NCBI GenBank assembly: GCA_023101885.1 | Contig: JALPQD010000247.1 | Coordinates: 1,503,230-1,567,229 of the forward strand | DNA from: Typhlomys cinereus | Taxonomy: Eukaryota; Chordata; Mammalia; Rodentia; Platacanthomyidae | Length of the DNA: 64,000 nt | Reading direction: 5' to 3' | Shown: piece by piece, positions 43,181 through 55,400 of the stretch | Numbering within the stretch: the stretch's first letter is position 1 | Layout of the letters: every line of letters starts with the position of its first letter | Notes under the pieces: generated by a model | What the model was told of the DNA's origin: nothing | The model's database searches: none | The model's input: only the letters and a program-made list of their open reading frames with translations | Program-made: the position numbers and the translations under genes

Positions 43181-43559
43181 GGGGGATTCAGCTAGACCCT
43201 AATTCTTGCTTCCCTGGACTGGAATTGCGGCCTCCACCTGGACAAATTTGATCTATCTGCAGGCAGGCCAAGGAGGTTAGGAGGGACTTTCCGTTTCTAC
43301 CCCCACATGCCACCTCTCAGCACTCCTCTTCTCCTCCTCCCCTCTTTTTCCTCCTTCTCCTCACCCTCTTAATTTTCTTTTTCCTCTCAGCAAGACTCAA
43401 GACAGAGGAGGATGAAACTTTCAAGATGTAAGTTTATAAGCAACATACTTTTTAAACTTTGAAAGCAAAACTCACTCCCCTGTGTACTTTGTCTAAACTT
43501 CTAAACATAACATTATCTCCCGAATATCCAAGTCTTTGTGCGGATCCTCCTGGAGCCTC
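43181..43559. other. Unassigned, with C/T-rich stretch
   Basis: A CTCCTCCTC-type pyrimidine stretch lies at about 43315-43388. Nothing else recognised. Confidence 0.45.
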
Positions 43560-43735
43560 TATCTTCTTACTTCTATCTTCTTACTGCACTGTGGGGCCAC
43601 TTGCCTCTTTCTGAGGTGGAACTGCAGATCGCCATCATATTCACCTGGCATTTTTCACATGGGATCTGGAAATCTGAATTCCGTTAGCTTGCAAAAGACA
43701 AACATTTAACCCCTGAGCCATCTCCCTAGCACCTC
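43560..43735 (-). mobile_element. S1 SINE, partial, antisense
   Basis: 'gatcgccatcatattcacct', 'cacatgggatctggaaatct' and head 'ctgagccatctccctagcac' remain. The distal part is degraded. Confidence 0.7.
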
Positions 43736-43751
43736 CTCCAGTCTTTTTTAT

Positions 43752-43772
43752 TTGTTTTTGCACAAGTAAGCA

Positions 43773-43815
<43 letters not shown>

Positions 43816-44068
43816 TGTGTGTGTGTCTGAGTGAATCCGAGGGCACTATGTGTCCCTGTGGAGGACCAAAAGTGATTTATGGAGTCATTCTGGATCCTGG
43901 ATTGCTTCTACTTACTTTTTGCTTAACTCTGATTTCCCATGTTCCACCTTTCAGGGCTGGAGGTGCAAGCCACTACTGTTTCTGTCTGGTATTTTTGCGT
44001 GGGATATGGGATCTAAACTCAGGTCCTTCTGTTTGTGAGGCAGCATCTTAAACCATCTCCCCAGCCCC
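43752..44068 (-). mobile_element. S1 SINE, antisense
   Basis: GT run at 43775-43826, 'tgtggaggaccaaaagtgat', 'ggctggaggtgcaagccact', 'tttttgcgtgggatatggga' and head 'aaaccatctccccagcccca'. Confidence 0.88.
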
Positions 44069-44555
44069 AGTTTTATTTCTGTAATAGTCTTCCCCTCTGT
44101 GATGTTTAGAATATCAGTGAATTACTCTTGCAATCTTTCTATAGACTGTTTTAAATGAAAGCCTCATGCAGGACACCCATAGCCATTACTATGTTTAGAA
44201 GCTCAGCAAAGCAACTCAGGAAATAAACACGAAGTACTAAGGATGGATGAGCTCAAGCAGATAAGAGGGTTTTCTCACAGGACCTGTGAGCTTCTCTGTG
44301 TTCTCCCACCCACTTGCAGCCATTCAGAGCTCACTCTTTTCCAGGATGGGAAAATGGAGAAATTATATGACTTGTTTATCTGGGAGACACCATTAAAGAC
44401 TCACTACTCCACTGTCCTTGTTTGATCTTATAGAGATTTCATGCACCAAAGTTTCATGCTTCCAGAAGGAAAAGGAAGTGTTCAGAAGTCAAGGCACTAT
44501 GAGCCATCCTTATTTGGGGACAGTTTTACATTTGGGGATAGCACTCTCAGGCCTG

Positions 44556-44556
<1 letters not shown>
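44069..44556. other. Unassigned sequence
   Basis: No gene or repeat recognised. Confidence 0.5.
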
Positions 44557-44607
<51 letters not shown>

Positions 44608-44848
44608 CAGAAGGCATTTGAGTGTGTATGTGTCTGTGGAGGCTCCAAGGTAACTCTGGGAATCATCCTCAATCATTCTACCTCATTTTTCCTTTGCTTT
44701 GGGGTACCCTGAGCTTCTACCTTCCAGGTTCAGAAGTACACGCTACCACCGTTTCTACCCAGCATTTTCACTAGGGATCTGGGGATTCAAACTCGGGTCT
44801 TTTTGCTTATGAGACAAAAGCTTTAGCCTCGAGTTATCCCTCCAGCCC
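44557..44848 (-). mobile_element. S1 SINE, antisense
   Basis: Uninterrupted GT run at about 44559-44605, 'tgggaatcatcctcaatcat', 'ttgctttggggtaccctgag' and a decayed head 'gagttatccctccagccc'. Confidence 0.87.
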
Positions 44849-47544
44849 AGATAACTTTTTTGTACTGCCCTCTGGAAGTGTATTTTTACTTAAATACTTT
44901 GGAGCACTTCCTGTTGTATACTAAATAGATGATTTTTTTTCCTTTTGATTATTGTGTTTGCCCCAATAGAGTAAATTCTACCCTCCAGAAGTCTGCATCT
45001 TGGACACCGCTGACTCAAGGCTGTTGAGAAGCATCTTTTTTTCCCATTCAGCTCAAGCATACATCGCTTTGCTTTTGTGGTCTGCTTTTTCTTGGAGTCT
45101 CATGTTTATCCATGTTCCTGATTCACTTTTCAGCTTGGTTACTTGTCAACTAGTTGTTGTTGTTTTCCTTTGTAATAAGTGCATATTTCTAATTGGAGAC
45201 CTGGCAGCATTTTGGAAGGCCAGGATTATCTTCTTAGGATCAGTGCTGCCCCACTCCTGACCCCCTGCACCACTGCAGTTCATCCTCAAAGAGCGGGCAG
45301 TCCACTTAGCCCCACTGATTCCCAGGACAGAGGCTGTCACTTGCTGCCTCTGGCATGACGAAAGTCCTGTTAAATGATTGAGTAGCAGATTGTGGTACTA
45401 ATGAGTTTTCACTTGCTGATGGGTTAAACTGAAATCCAATTTTTACCCTAACAGAGTTCTGTGATGTGCTACGGAAACGTAACTGGAAAGAACCATGCGG
45501 AGGGAGGGACCTGCTTGAGGGTTCACCCCCGCAGCTTCAACTGTGTCTGTGCGGCTCCCTTCTTGGCTATTGTGGAGCCCTAGTTGCTCTCCTACACACC
45601 CTGGGGCCATGCATAAGGTTCCTGACTTGTTTAGCTTGAGAGCATCCTGGGCCAGATTCCCAAAGTTCGGTAGTGGCTCACTGGTGTTTCTGGTTTTACC
45701 TGGCACAATGCTTGAACAGTCCTGGCATACTGAACCCATTTCTTGCTTGATGTTTACTTGGGTGTTGATTCCAGTCAACGGAACTAGCTTTTGACTTTTT
45801 ACAACATTGTTTTAGCTACTTTCAGGAGACAGCCGGGAGCTGTTCGGCCAGTATCATTTTCGAGCTGGAATCCTAAGATAAACTTCTAATTCACAAACTC
45901 TGGGGCCTACAAAGCATAGCCGATCTTCTTAGGTAAACATGGAAGGTTCGAGGTACCTAGAATCTCAATGGGGAGCTCAGACTCCTGGAAAGTAACACTA
46001 CCAGCAGTGGCGTACCAGGGTGTACTGGGAGAGAGGTAGGTTGGGAATCATAAACTTTGCTGGAGTTCCTGATTCCAGTGTGAACTGACTGTGTGATTTC
46101 TAGAGAGCGCTTGTTTTGTTTACAAACAGGGATCTGTTTAGATGGTTTCCAATGTGCCAGAAGCTCCAGCTTCATCATCTCTCTTGAATGCTGTGATTTG
46201 TGATTCAGCCGGAATGCTGCGGAGAAGAGGGATCGGCTGACCCTGAGCTGAATGACGGCGCTGGCAGCCAAGGGAACGGCTTCGACGCCAGGGCGCTGGC
46301 TCTCGTACCCGATTCCAACTTCTTGAGCCCACGCTGCCATCTGCGCCTGTTGGATTTCCTTATAACAAGATAGCCTGTGTGTTGTGTGAACACCAGTTTT
46401 CCAAGGCCTCGTCTAATCGGTTCATCTTGCCTACGCGTGTGTCTGATGGAGCAGAAAAAGGATTTCAAGCTTCCTCCTAAAAAAAGCTCGTTCTTCCTTT
46501 CAAGACTGATTCATGGCTTAGCCATAGGAGCCGGACATTGCCTCATTCTGGCAGTGAGACACGATCCTGCTGTTAGGCCAAGTTTAGTCAAGGACTCCCA
46601 GGCACAAGTGAATAATTCTGAGGCACCGGGTTATATAGAGAACCTCTTTCAGCCCCATAGATCTGGGAACCTAATTTCTTTTTTTAGTATCCAGAATTCC
46701 AAATCTACTGTCATACTGGCAGAGATGAGTCAACACTCCTGGATACTCAGCGGGCTGGCACCTGCCAGCTAATGAGGCTAAACATAGGCATGAACCCCTT
46801 GGGGCCCTGAGATTAAGACCTGGGATTTCAAAGGGACCCTGAGGAAATCTCTTCTTATGGGCATACAACTGGGTGGTGGTCCTCAAGAGTTCTCCATAGA
46901 TAGGACTTGGGCTCCGCTGTAATGTCTCCAGACATCTGCTTGTCCCCAACGAAGAGAGGAGGGGCAGTGAACTAATTTAGCAGATTATAGAATACTTTCA
47001 AAACCAGATAGTCAGGTTAATGCAAAATCCACTTGATGGGCATAAATAATTGTCTGTTGACACATAAACAGAGCATTCATTAGTTCTCCCTCTGTTGTGG
47101 CAGTCCAGCTCACCCTCCTTTTGAGACAAACTTCTACTTGTCCATAGCACATATCTTAGGAAAAGGTGGAGGCAGGGAGAGCACTTTTTCCAATTCAGGT
47201 TGACACCATCTTCCAAGAAAGGAAAATGAATGCACCCTGAAGCAAAGCGCCCTTCTCTGTGGCTTCCCCGGCTTTGTTACCTGAATGTCTTGGACCTACT
47301 CAAAGTTCATAGCACTCTTCTGTGCTTCCTGGTCAATTCACTCAGTCTCGTAGGGCAGCCTTTGCCTCAGTCTAAAACCCTGGACGTTAAGGAACATATC
47401 AGGTCACCTTGTATAGAATCTGAGCAGAGCAGATGTTCAACAGCCTTTGGTAAGCTACAGAAATAAGTCAGCTAAACTTCACTAATGTACCAAGGAGATA
47501 AGTCATGTTTGTCACCACAAACAGCCTGATGCATTTGCTTATGT
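44849..47544. other. Unassigned sequence, probably largely single-copy
   Basis: About 2.7 kb with no repeat family that I recognise. Frames of up to 131 codons (46377-46772 plus strand; 45957-46340 minus strand) overlap on both strands with no recognisable motif. No splice-bounded exon is apparent. Confidence 0.45.
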
Positions 47545-47870
47545 GATTGATAAATATTTACTTGGCAGCTACTCAGTGGTAGGCATTTTTCTGTGTACTA
47601 GGGAGATAGCAATCATCAAGGACTAAGATTCCTGACTCACCAAGAGTTTACAAACAGTGAGGAGGCAGGTACTAAACAATCAACACGAGGCACATTTGGT
47701 AAGCCAAAAGAGGACCGTGGAGACTGCCCGGAGTCAGGGAGGGCCTCCATTTCTCCTTTAAAGCGAGATCTGAGCAATGAAAAGTCCAAAAAGGAAAGAA
47801 CTAGACTTCTACAGGTGGCAAAGGACACCGAGAGAGGGGGAGGGGAAAAGGTGGCATGAGACTGACAGCA
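47545..47870 (+). mobile_element. Ancient mammalian repeat, possibly L2-like
   Basis: 'gataaatatttacttggcag', 'cagtggtaggcatttttctg' and, further right, 'gtcagggagggcctccattt' follow the order of a widespread old mammalian repeat. The family name is uncertain. Confidence 0.4.
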
Positions 47871-48519
47871 GGTCAGATGAGATCCCATAGATTATTGTAA
47901 ATGCTGGGGGGGAGGGGCACTAAGGTTCTTTGCAGAGATGGCTTAAGTTGGCTCAGTGGAGGTATTTAAGAGTTCCTTGGTGAACCAGAGTCCTGGTCTG
48001 CATGTCTGGAAATGACCTTCGCATCCACCCATATGCCATTTTCTGGGAAAGGGATGATTTTTCTGCTGTACCTGATTTTTTAGCCACCTGGATTGCTCAG
48101 ATCTCTGGGCATGTGTTAGAACCCTCAGGAGAAAGAAGTTCTTGGAACAGAACAGTTTTCTTAAAGGAAGAAGCCACAAAGTTGGTCACAAACGCATTGA
48201 ACAACTTCTCATTGGCCAGGATTCTTTTAGCCGGGAATAACAGAGACACAGTTCAAACCAAGTGTGGAAGGGAATCTACTGGATGCTGAAACTGAGGATT
48301 GTAAGAGTAGAATTGGCTTCAGAGGCTCTGTGCCAGGACTATCAGTCAGAGGATCTCCTCTAATCTGCATCTTTCTTCTATTAATTTTGTTTTTTCTTTT
48401 CTCAGGAAAGCTTCCTCCAATACTTTGGAACACCCACAGTTTGGAATAAATTCCTTGAACTTTTCTGAGTCCCCTTCTGTGCCATGGAACGGCCAGAGTG
48501 ATTAGTGCCATCCCGGCCG
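47871..48519. other. Unassigned sequence
   Basis: No gene recognised. 48230-48360 faintly resembles an old interspersed repeat but is too decayed to call. Confidence 0.45.
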
Positions 48520-48720
48520 GGAATCATCCTGCATTGCTTCTACCTCTTTTTTGCTTGGCTCTGGGATTTTCCAGGTTCCACACACACAGAGCCAAAAGTG
48601 CAGGCCACCACAATTCTGCCTGTTTTTTTTTTTTTTTTAAACGTGGTACCTGGGTTCTGAACTCAGGACCTTCTGCTTACAAGGCAGAGAGTCTTAACCT
48701 CTGAGCCATCTCTTCAGCCC
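48520..48720 (-). mobile_element. S1 SINE, antisense, truncated
   Basis: 'ggaatcatcctgcattgctt' (48520), 'gctctgggattttccaggtt', a 16-T interruption at 48624-48639 and head 'tgagccatctcttcagccc'. The GT-rich tail is absent, so the copy is 3'-truncated. Confidence 0.87.
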
Positions 48721-48741
48721 ATCAGCAACTCCTTTAATGGT

Positions 48742-49046
48742 CTTCTCCCTCCCCCTCCTTCTCCCTCTCCCTCTTTCTCCCCCTCTCCCTCCTTCTCCCC
48801 CTCTCCCTCCTTCTCCCCCTCTCCCTTCCCCTCTCTGTCTCCCTCTCCCTCCCCCTCCCCCTCCTCCTCTCCCTTTCCCTCTCCCTTTCTTCTTCTCTCT
48901 CTCCCTCTTCCTTTCTTTCTCCATTTCCCTCTCTTTCCCTTTCTTTCTCCATCTCCCTCTCTTTCCCTCTCCCTCTCCCTTTTTCTCTCCGTCTCTCTCT
49001 CCCTCTCCGTCTTTCTCTCCCTCTCCCTCTCTTTCTTTCTTTCTGA
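48742..49046. repeat. Long pyrimidine (CCCTCT/CTTT) tract
   Basis: About 300 bases of almost pure C and T on the plus strand with CTCCCC, CTCCCT and CTTTCT units. The Glu/Arg/Gly-rich minus-strand and Pro/Leu/Ser-rich plus-strand frames are artefacts. Confidence 0.97.
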
Positions 49047-49107
49047 TGCTTCCCCTCCTTTTCTCTCAAATCAACAGATAAAACATTTTTAAAGGGAAAC
49101 GTGAAAT

Positions 49108-49182
49108 TCCAGGGCTAGAGATGGAGCTCACCATGTGTGAGTCCCTGGGTTCCATCCCCAGCAGCACTGAAGAGGAGAAGAG
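49108..49182 (+). mobile_element. ID-like SINE
   Basis: 'gggctagagatggagctcac' and 'tgagtccctgggttccatcc' followed by 'ccagcagcactgaag' match an ID-type head. A short GA-rich tail follows. Confidence 0.6.
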
Positions 49183-50504
49183 GAGAGGGGAGGGGAAGCA
49201 AAGGGAAGGGACCACGTTTACATATGCAGTTCACAAGGTATTTCTGGGGCACCCGCTGGGGTTGTTCAGGCTTCCTTCCAGCGACTCTTCCGAATCCTAC
49301 TATCTTCATTCAGAAACACAGAATCGATTACTGATCCGGCAGAGGTGAAACTCCAGGATGACTCCACATTCTAGGGCTCGTCCCCAAGCACACTACTAGT
49401 CTTTTAGCCTCTTCACCCATATGTTAATAGTATTTGGTTTAAAATAGATTAGTTTAAGAAACAACAGGTACCATTTCTATTGAAATTGCCATCATAAAAT
49501 TTTGTCACAGAGCAAACACAGTAAATTTTTTCCCCTTAAAACTCCCACAAGTCGACATTCTACTCTGGGTTTCTTTCACTAACTCAGGAGTGCTGCCACA
49601 ATCCCATATGCACTCATAAAAAAATAAAACACATTACCTCCTAGTACTAGTACTGTTGTTTTAGTTTGTTTTCTTCTCTTGGATCAACGTCTACTTCCCA
49701 ATCACCACCACCGCCACCAGCCTATGATTCTTCATTTTTTCTCTGCTCTCCAGGGAAACTTCCTGGACCACAACAGTGATGTACCAGGACTCACTCTTCC
49801 CAGAAACTTACACAGTTTGAGAACACGGTGGAAAGAATTCATGAGCATTCTCATAACGAGCCAAGGTAGTTGCAGTTGGGAAAACAAGAAGAGAATTTGT
49901 TTTAGGTTCTGAGATATTTCTTATCTGATAATCCTTTAAATCTGTTTTTGTGGGGGTTTGAAAAGCAGTGCACACTGACCTATTCCAATGTCAAGCATTC
50001 ACTTGTGTGAAAAACTTGAATGTGGGCTGAAAGCATGCATTTGAAACCTAATGTGATTAATGGAGGAAAAGATCTTAGACTTGAGTTGTTCCTAAACTAT
50101 CAAGGAGCAATTTACTCTGGGTTTAAATGCCAACTACTTACTGTTATCACCCTGTGGTTTAAAATATTAGGAATGAACTCGAAAAGTAGTTTCCTAGAAT
50201 CTAATGAAACTGGGGACAGGAACACACACTTAACCGTGCGCTCCTCTTTCTTTGATACCAGACACTGTTTTTTGCACATGAAGAGCACACACACACGGTT
50301 TAGGATGGGTTAGCTAGAATGTGCTGTAGTTTTATACAGTTACCATTTCAGGCAATTGCTTGTTCATGTGCATTGAGGAAGAGGAACTAGAATATTGTGT
50401 AATAAAATGGAATTAATGCTGATATTTGGGGAGTCATTTCCTCTTACTGTAACTGTCTAATTCATGCTTTCCTGGGTAAATGGTAAAATGCATCTCTCAT
50501 CAGA
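49183..50504. other. Unassigned sequence
   Basis: No gene or repeat family recognised. 49380-49680 is A/T-leaning. Confidence 0.45.
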
Positions 50505-50818
50505 AATTATGTGTGTGTGGTTTATGCATGTGCACGTTTGTGTGTGTGTGTACGTATCTGTGTGCACATGCATGCCTGTAAATGTGGAGGCCACAGGTCA
50601 ACATCCAAAGTCTTTCTCAACCACTCCTCATCTTTTTCCCCCCTGAAACAGGTCCCCATTGAACCTGCAGCATACTGACTGGCTAGACTAGCTGGCCAGT
50701 GATCCCTGCGTCTCAGTTGTTTCCCCTAGTGCTGGGGTAATGGCCATACAAATGCCCAGTTTTTTATGTGGTTGTTGGGGATCCGAATGTAGTCTTCAGG
50801 CTTACACAGCAAGCGCTG
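50505..50818 (-). mobile_element. B3/B4-like SINE, antisense
   Basis: 'gtggaggccacaggtcaaca' (50585), 'ctagactagctggccagtga' (50683), 'tagtgctggggtaatggcca' (50728) and 'gttggggatccgaatgtagt' (50774) give the inverted B3-type order. Confidence 0.75.
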
Positions 50819-50884
50819 ATATCAGAAGCTCTGAGCACTCAAAATAGGAGTGTCTTTTTTTCTTCTTCTTTTTCTTGCATGTTT

Positions 50885-51173
50885 AGATGTGGGTGTGTAT
50901 ATGTATGTGGGTGTGTGTCGTGTCGGTGTGTATGTGTGTGTACAAGAGAGCACTGTGTGTGCCTGTGGAGATCTGAGGGTGACTTAGTGAACCCCCCTGG
51001 ATTGCTCCACCTTCTTCCTTTTTGCTTTGCTCTGGAGTTTCCCAGGCTCCACCTTTCAGGGCCTGAGGTGCAGGCTACTGCCATTTCTGCCTGGTGTATT
51101 TACAGGGGATCTGAACTCAGCTCCTTTTGCTTGTGAGGCAAAGGCTTAGTCCCTGAGCCATCTCTCCAGTCCC
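50885..51173 (-). mobile_element. S1 SINE, antisense
   Basis: GT-rich left end, 'cactgtgtgtgcctgtggag', 'ctctggagtttcccaggctc', 'ctactgccatttctgcctgg' and head 'tgagccatctctccagtccc'. Confidence 0.9.
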
Positions 51174-52087
51174 AATACAGGTAGTTCTGAGTTCTGGGTG
51201 AACTTTCGGACATTATATATTAGAGATGTTTTTGAGGAAGGGAGGCCTCAGAGTGGAGACACTCGCCACTGCCTCACCTCTTGAGAGGTGAACACCTAGG
51301 CACGTGCAGGCAAGTGTCTCCATGTCTAGCCCAGTAAGCTCTATGTGTTGTCTCCTCTGGGCCGAACTTCTTGTGCAATAGAAAGGCCTGAATGGAGTGG
51401 GAGTCCTACAGCTTACTGGAAGGATTCCTCTAGACACAAACACTTCAAGCAAAGTTAGAGAAAGTCCAAAGGCCACCTGGCTCTGGCCTGAGAACCAGCA
51501 ATGCTTGGCACAAAATCTTAGGAGCTGCCTTTAGAGCATGGCCTCACCCCAGTGCTTACCCCAGCCAAGTATGAGATGAGGGCTGCAGGCTCATAAAGGT
51601 TTCCTCAGGACACCATCCAGCAGCTTCTGCAGCCCACTCCAAGCCCAACACTCCAGGGGACTGCATCCTATAAACATTCTAAACAGGGGCGTTCGGGGTG
51701 GGGGGTCCTGGCTGAACCATATACCCAGTGAGGCACAGAGATACTGACTCACTTCCACCTCTGTGAAAGATCTGTTCTCTGAGGCTGCTGTGCGAGGGAA
51801 GCAATTGTTTCTAACATTTCTCTTGAGACCTGTGATTAGGAGCTGAGAAGATAGTGAAAGAACTTATCTGACTCTTAATAAATTGTGTGGTTTACATGCA
51901 ACCATACTGCCAGGATTCTGATCTCCAAGAAGAACTGAATTATGACTGCGATCCAGGCCAATACCTACTGGGACTGTCTGAGATGTGGTTTGGCATGGCT
52001 GTGTTAGGAACGAGCATCTATTTGCTGGAAGACGCAGGGACCTGAAGGGCCCCTCTCTGTGTGCTCTCAGCACCTGATTGTTTTCTT
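51174..52087. other. Unassigned sequence
   Basis: No gene or repeat recognised. A short G-rich run (ggggtggggggt) lies near 51696. Confidence 0.45.
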
Positions 52088-52420
52088 TTTCTTCTCCCTT
52101 TTTTATTCCTTTAGGATTTCATACACAAATGTAGTAAATTTATATATTTTCACACCTTAATCCCCAATCTCTCACCGCTTCTCGCCCCATTATAACCTTT
52201 CATCCCCTGCCAGCTCCCTCCTATTTTCAAGTCTTTTCATGTGTGGCCTACTGAATTTCATCTGGCTTGCTTTTAACAACTTGTGCCTGAGTACCTGGTG
52301 GAGTATGAATCACAGATAAAACTTTGAGGAAAGCATCTTCCATTTCCTCTGCATCCCCATTAGCTCTCATTAGTCCCTAAGAAAGGCGTGGGGCCTCTTG
52401 AAATCCTCCACCTTTCATAG
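52088..52420 (-). mobile_element. L1 3'UTR end, antisense
   Basis: 'taggatttcatacacaaatg' (52113), 'gtggcctactgaatttcatc' (52242) and 'gagtacctggtggagtatga' (52289) follow the inverted L1 3'UTR, parallel to 28823-29145. Confidence 0.7.
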
Positions 52421-52844
52421 TGAAATGTTGAAAGACAATTTCCTTAGCACCTGAATTTTCTAAGGGTAGACTACTAGATGATTTCTACAGCATGAAGGGA
52501 AAATAGAGAGAGACTCCAAGCCCAGATGTTAAGTCTCTGCATTGAAGTAGTTTTCATCATGGACTTGAATCAAGGCCAGAAACAGGCAGCCAAGGCAAGC
52601 TGTAGGCAGCAATTGGGAGGATGTTTCTTTTGAAGTTTGGTGGTCAATTTCTGTCGGCTGTGGTAATGAACTCATCTTGTCCCACCAAAGGTTCAGGCTG
52701 TTATTTAGAAAGGAGGGGGTCCACATTTGAAATTCTGTGTTAATTGATGTCTATGACAGAAACTTTGATGTTGTAGGAACCAAAATGGCTTGCCTAATGT
52801 CAGACTTACCCACTCCCTTTAGAGTAGCAATTTTGGAAGACTTG

Positions 52845-52846
<2 letters not shown>
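52421..52846. other. Unassigned sequence
   Basis: No gene or repeat recognised. Confidence 0.5.
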
Positions 52847-52901
<55 letters not shown>

Positions 52902-52904
52902 CGC
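52847..52904. repeat. (GT)n-(GC)n microsatellite
   Basis: GT run from about 52847 to 52891, ending in gcgcgcgcgcgc. Alternating purine-pyrimidine DNA of this type can adopt Z-form. Confidence 0.97.
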
Positions 52905-52965
52905 TGGGGATTGAATACAGATCCTTGCCATGCTAGGCAAGCATTCTACCACTAAAAGAGTTTTC
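52905..52965 (-). mobile_element. ID-like SINE, antisense
   Basis: 'ctggggattgaatacagatc' and 'catgctaggcaagcattcta' with 'ccactaaaag' match an inverted ID head. Confidence 0.75.
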
Positions 52966-53679
52966 AAGGAAACAAATTAACATGTCTAAAAGTCCCCAGA
53001 GATGGTAGTGTGGGCTACAGAAAAACAAGGACTCTCAGGCCCTGCCTGCCTCTCCCAGTCTTCCCAGCAGTGCTGAGCCTGCTCTTCACAGGGGACCTGG
53101 GTGACCATGGGCAGTTGTCGCTCTACCCAACCAAGTGCGAATGTCTCAGGATAAACAACTTAAGTGATAAGACAATCACTCTGCCCTCACAGTCTTCAAG
53201 TCTTGGGGGTTGGGGAAAGAGGTAAGGTGGGCACCTCGTTGCAGGCAGGAAGCAAAGAGGAAGGTATTGGGGACCAGGCAGAACTTTTAAAAGCATCTCT
53301 TGGGACCTATTTCTTCCAGCTAGGCCCTATCTCCTAAAGACTATGAGAGGGTCATGAGGAAAGAAAAGCCAAATGGTGTGCTACGAGACAGCACAGCCAG
53401 ACACAGGAGGTATCCTGTGGGGTACCCTAAGAAGAATCTTGAAGGGAGAGCACAGTTTGGGTAAGACAGAGGGTCAAACGTTGGCTTGCAGCTTTGAGGT
53501 ACATTCAGTTGGGTTGCAAAGTAGGGGAGAGGTCAGAAGAAAAGCAAAGCCATGTTGGGGGGATTGGTTATGGGGTGGGAAAGGGCTAGAGGCTGCTTGG
53601 TGCTCAGAAGCTATGAGACGCAGTGCTGAGTAGGAAAGACGAGCGCATGAGTGAACGGGTGAGACTGACCGTGGCTCCC
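52966..53679. other. Unassigned sequence
   Basis: No gene or repeat family recognised. The 86-codon frame at 53373-53633 has no motif. Confidence 0.45.
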
Positions 53680-53805
53680 AGCCTCAGCTGCACTTTGGAA
53701 TCTAGGATGACACCTGGAGTCACCCTGGGGCCTCCACAGGGTCACACTCAGGTGCCTCTTGCACACAAGTCCGCATACATGGACACACATAAATAAATGA
53801 ATAAA
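53680..53805 (+). mobile_element. S1 SINE, 3' half, sense
   Basis: 'aatctaggatgacacctgga' (53699), 'ccctggggcctccacagggt' (53722) and 'caggtgcctcttgcacac' followed by an AAATAAATGAATAAATGA tail are the distal S1 body and tail. The head is missing. Confidence 0.75.
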
Positions 53806-54070
53806 TGAGATCAATGAATGGCCCTAGCCCATCTTCTAAAGTTTCCATCAAATTCCAAAATGGCGCTATCAGCTGGGGACCAGCTGTTCATACCTGAGCC
53901 TGTCACGTCACCATAAAGAAATGGTTGGTGTTTGAGGTTATAGATAAGCTAGCTAACCTCATCCATTATCCATCTCCTTCATACCTGTACTGAATCTCCC
54001 AACGTATCTTATAAGCAGATGCAATTGGTGTGTCAATGTGATTCCTAATTATTCCCTGGCTACATAAGCA

Positions 54071-54170
54071 GTTAAATTGGTCTGGGGTATGGCCCAGAGT
54101 GTCAGATTTTCAAAAAGCTTCCCATGATTAGTGATTCTAAGATGCGGCCAAGGTTGAGAACTACTGGCTT
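54071..54170 (+). mobile_element. MER5-like DNA transposon fragment
   Basis: 'gttaaattggtctggggtat' and 'aaaagcttcccatgattagt' with 'aaggttgagaactactggct' resemble the end of MER5-type non-autonomous hAT elements. Confidence 0.6.
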
Positions 54171-54922
54171 ATAAAATATTCTGATTCAATGGGGTGGAGC
54201 CTACTTTGTAAATTGCAAAGAAATGCTATGCTTCTGGGCCACGGGCCACTGCATGAGTAGAGTCTGCAGGACGGGAGCTGTGGTCTGTAGAGGACAGAAG
54301 GACAGTCAGTTCCCTTGATCTGTCCTCTGGCACGTTCCAGCATGTAAGTCACTGGGGGCTGCTGGAGTTCAAGGACTAATGATGCCTTTGACTGGAACAC
54401 CCCCCTCTCCCCCTCACACACACAAGCCACAGGAGGACCTTTCAGGAGTGCGTGGAGGCTTTACCAGAACCCGATCCTCTGTTTTCACATATGTCCTTTC
54501 CTAAAGCAGACCTGCCTACGGCTCCCTTCCCCTCGGCCGGCGCTTCTTTCCCAACTTTGCTTCTCACCTTGTTGAAAGCATTGTGCTAGGATATCCAGCA
54601 AAAGCCAGCTGGACAACATATGCTCCAAGATCAAGAGAAGAAGTAATGAAAGTGGCACAAAAGTCTCTAGCAAGATGTAGAAACTTGTCTTTCTATCCTA
54701 GAATTAGAATGGGTAAAAGAGATAGTTGTCAGGTGGGATGGAGTTGTCAGGTGGGATGTATATTGGAAAGAAAAGTGAAATCATGCCATTTCTACCAAAA
54801 GTAAGTCTGCTTTACTTGTGTAATGTAAAGGCTAGTATTGCAGTGAGACCATGCTTATCTAAATGTGCTCAACAGTTGATGCTCAGCCCTTAGCTTGTCT
54901 AGTCATCCCAACAGGCTTGCAG
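54171..54922. other. Unassigned sequence
   Basis: No gene or repeat family recognised. A short direct duplication gttgtcaggtgggatg occurs twice near 54725-54757. Confidence 0.5.
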
Positions 54923-55020
54923 ATGCCATTATCATTTACAATTTTCAGATAACACCGATGTATAAGAGATTAATTAACTTGCACAAGGCTGGTAATTGAC
55001 AGGTTTGAAATATGGCAGAG
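54923..55020 (-). mobile_element. MIR fragment, antisense
   Basis: 'gccattatcatttacaattt' then 'acttgcacaaggctggtaat' follow the inverted MIR core. The 'ttgcacaaggctggtaa' part is the most diagnostic. Confidence 0.6.
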
Positions 55021-55194
55021 ATCTTTCCATAACTTGCATGAACTAAATTTACATTTCCATTATTTAGACAAAAATATAATGTATGTGCATATTTAAAATG
55101 CAATGCTCTAGTGTCTTTACAAGTATTTAAATATATAATGCAACTTTTATATGTGAGTTTTAAAACATACAAGAGGATCAGTTCTTTAAGCAAT

Positions 55195-55400
55195 GTGTTT
55201 GAAGAGTGTTGATTTTGAGCCAAACCACCCTGGCTATGATTCTTGGCTCACTCCTTGTACAGTATTGGCCAAGTCCCACCCTTTTTCTGAGGCCCTGCCC
55301 CTCATCTGTAAAAATGAGGACAAACATCTCCTTTCAGCAGGGTCGTTGGAAAGATGAGATGAGACAGCTCAAGAGGCAATCTGGCCTGCAGCCCACTCTT
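55195..55400 (+). mobile_element. MIR element, sense
   Basis: Nearly full MIR order: 'gattttgagccaaaccaccc', 'tggctatgattcttggctca', 'cccctcatctgtaaaaatga' and 'cagggtcgttggaaagatga'. Both this and the inverted MIR at 54923 are ancient mammalian insertions. Confidence 0.7.

Noticed and set aside
48734..49081. Frames of 111-114 codons on both strands
   Set aside because: Direct translation of a polypyrimidine/polypurine tract.
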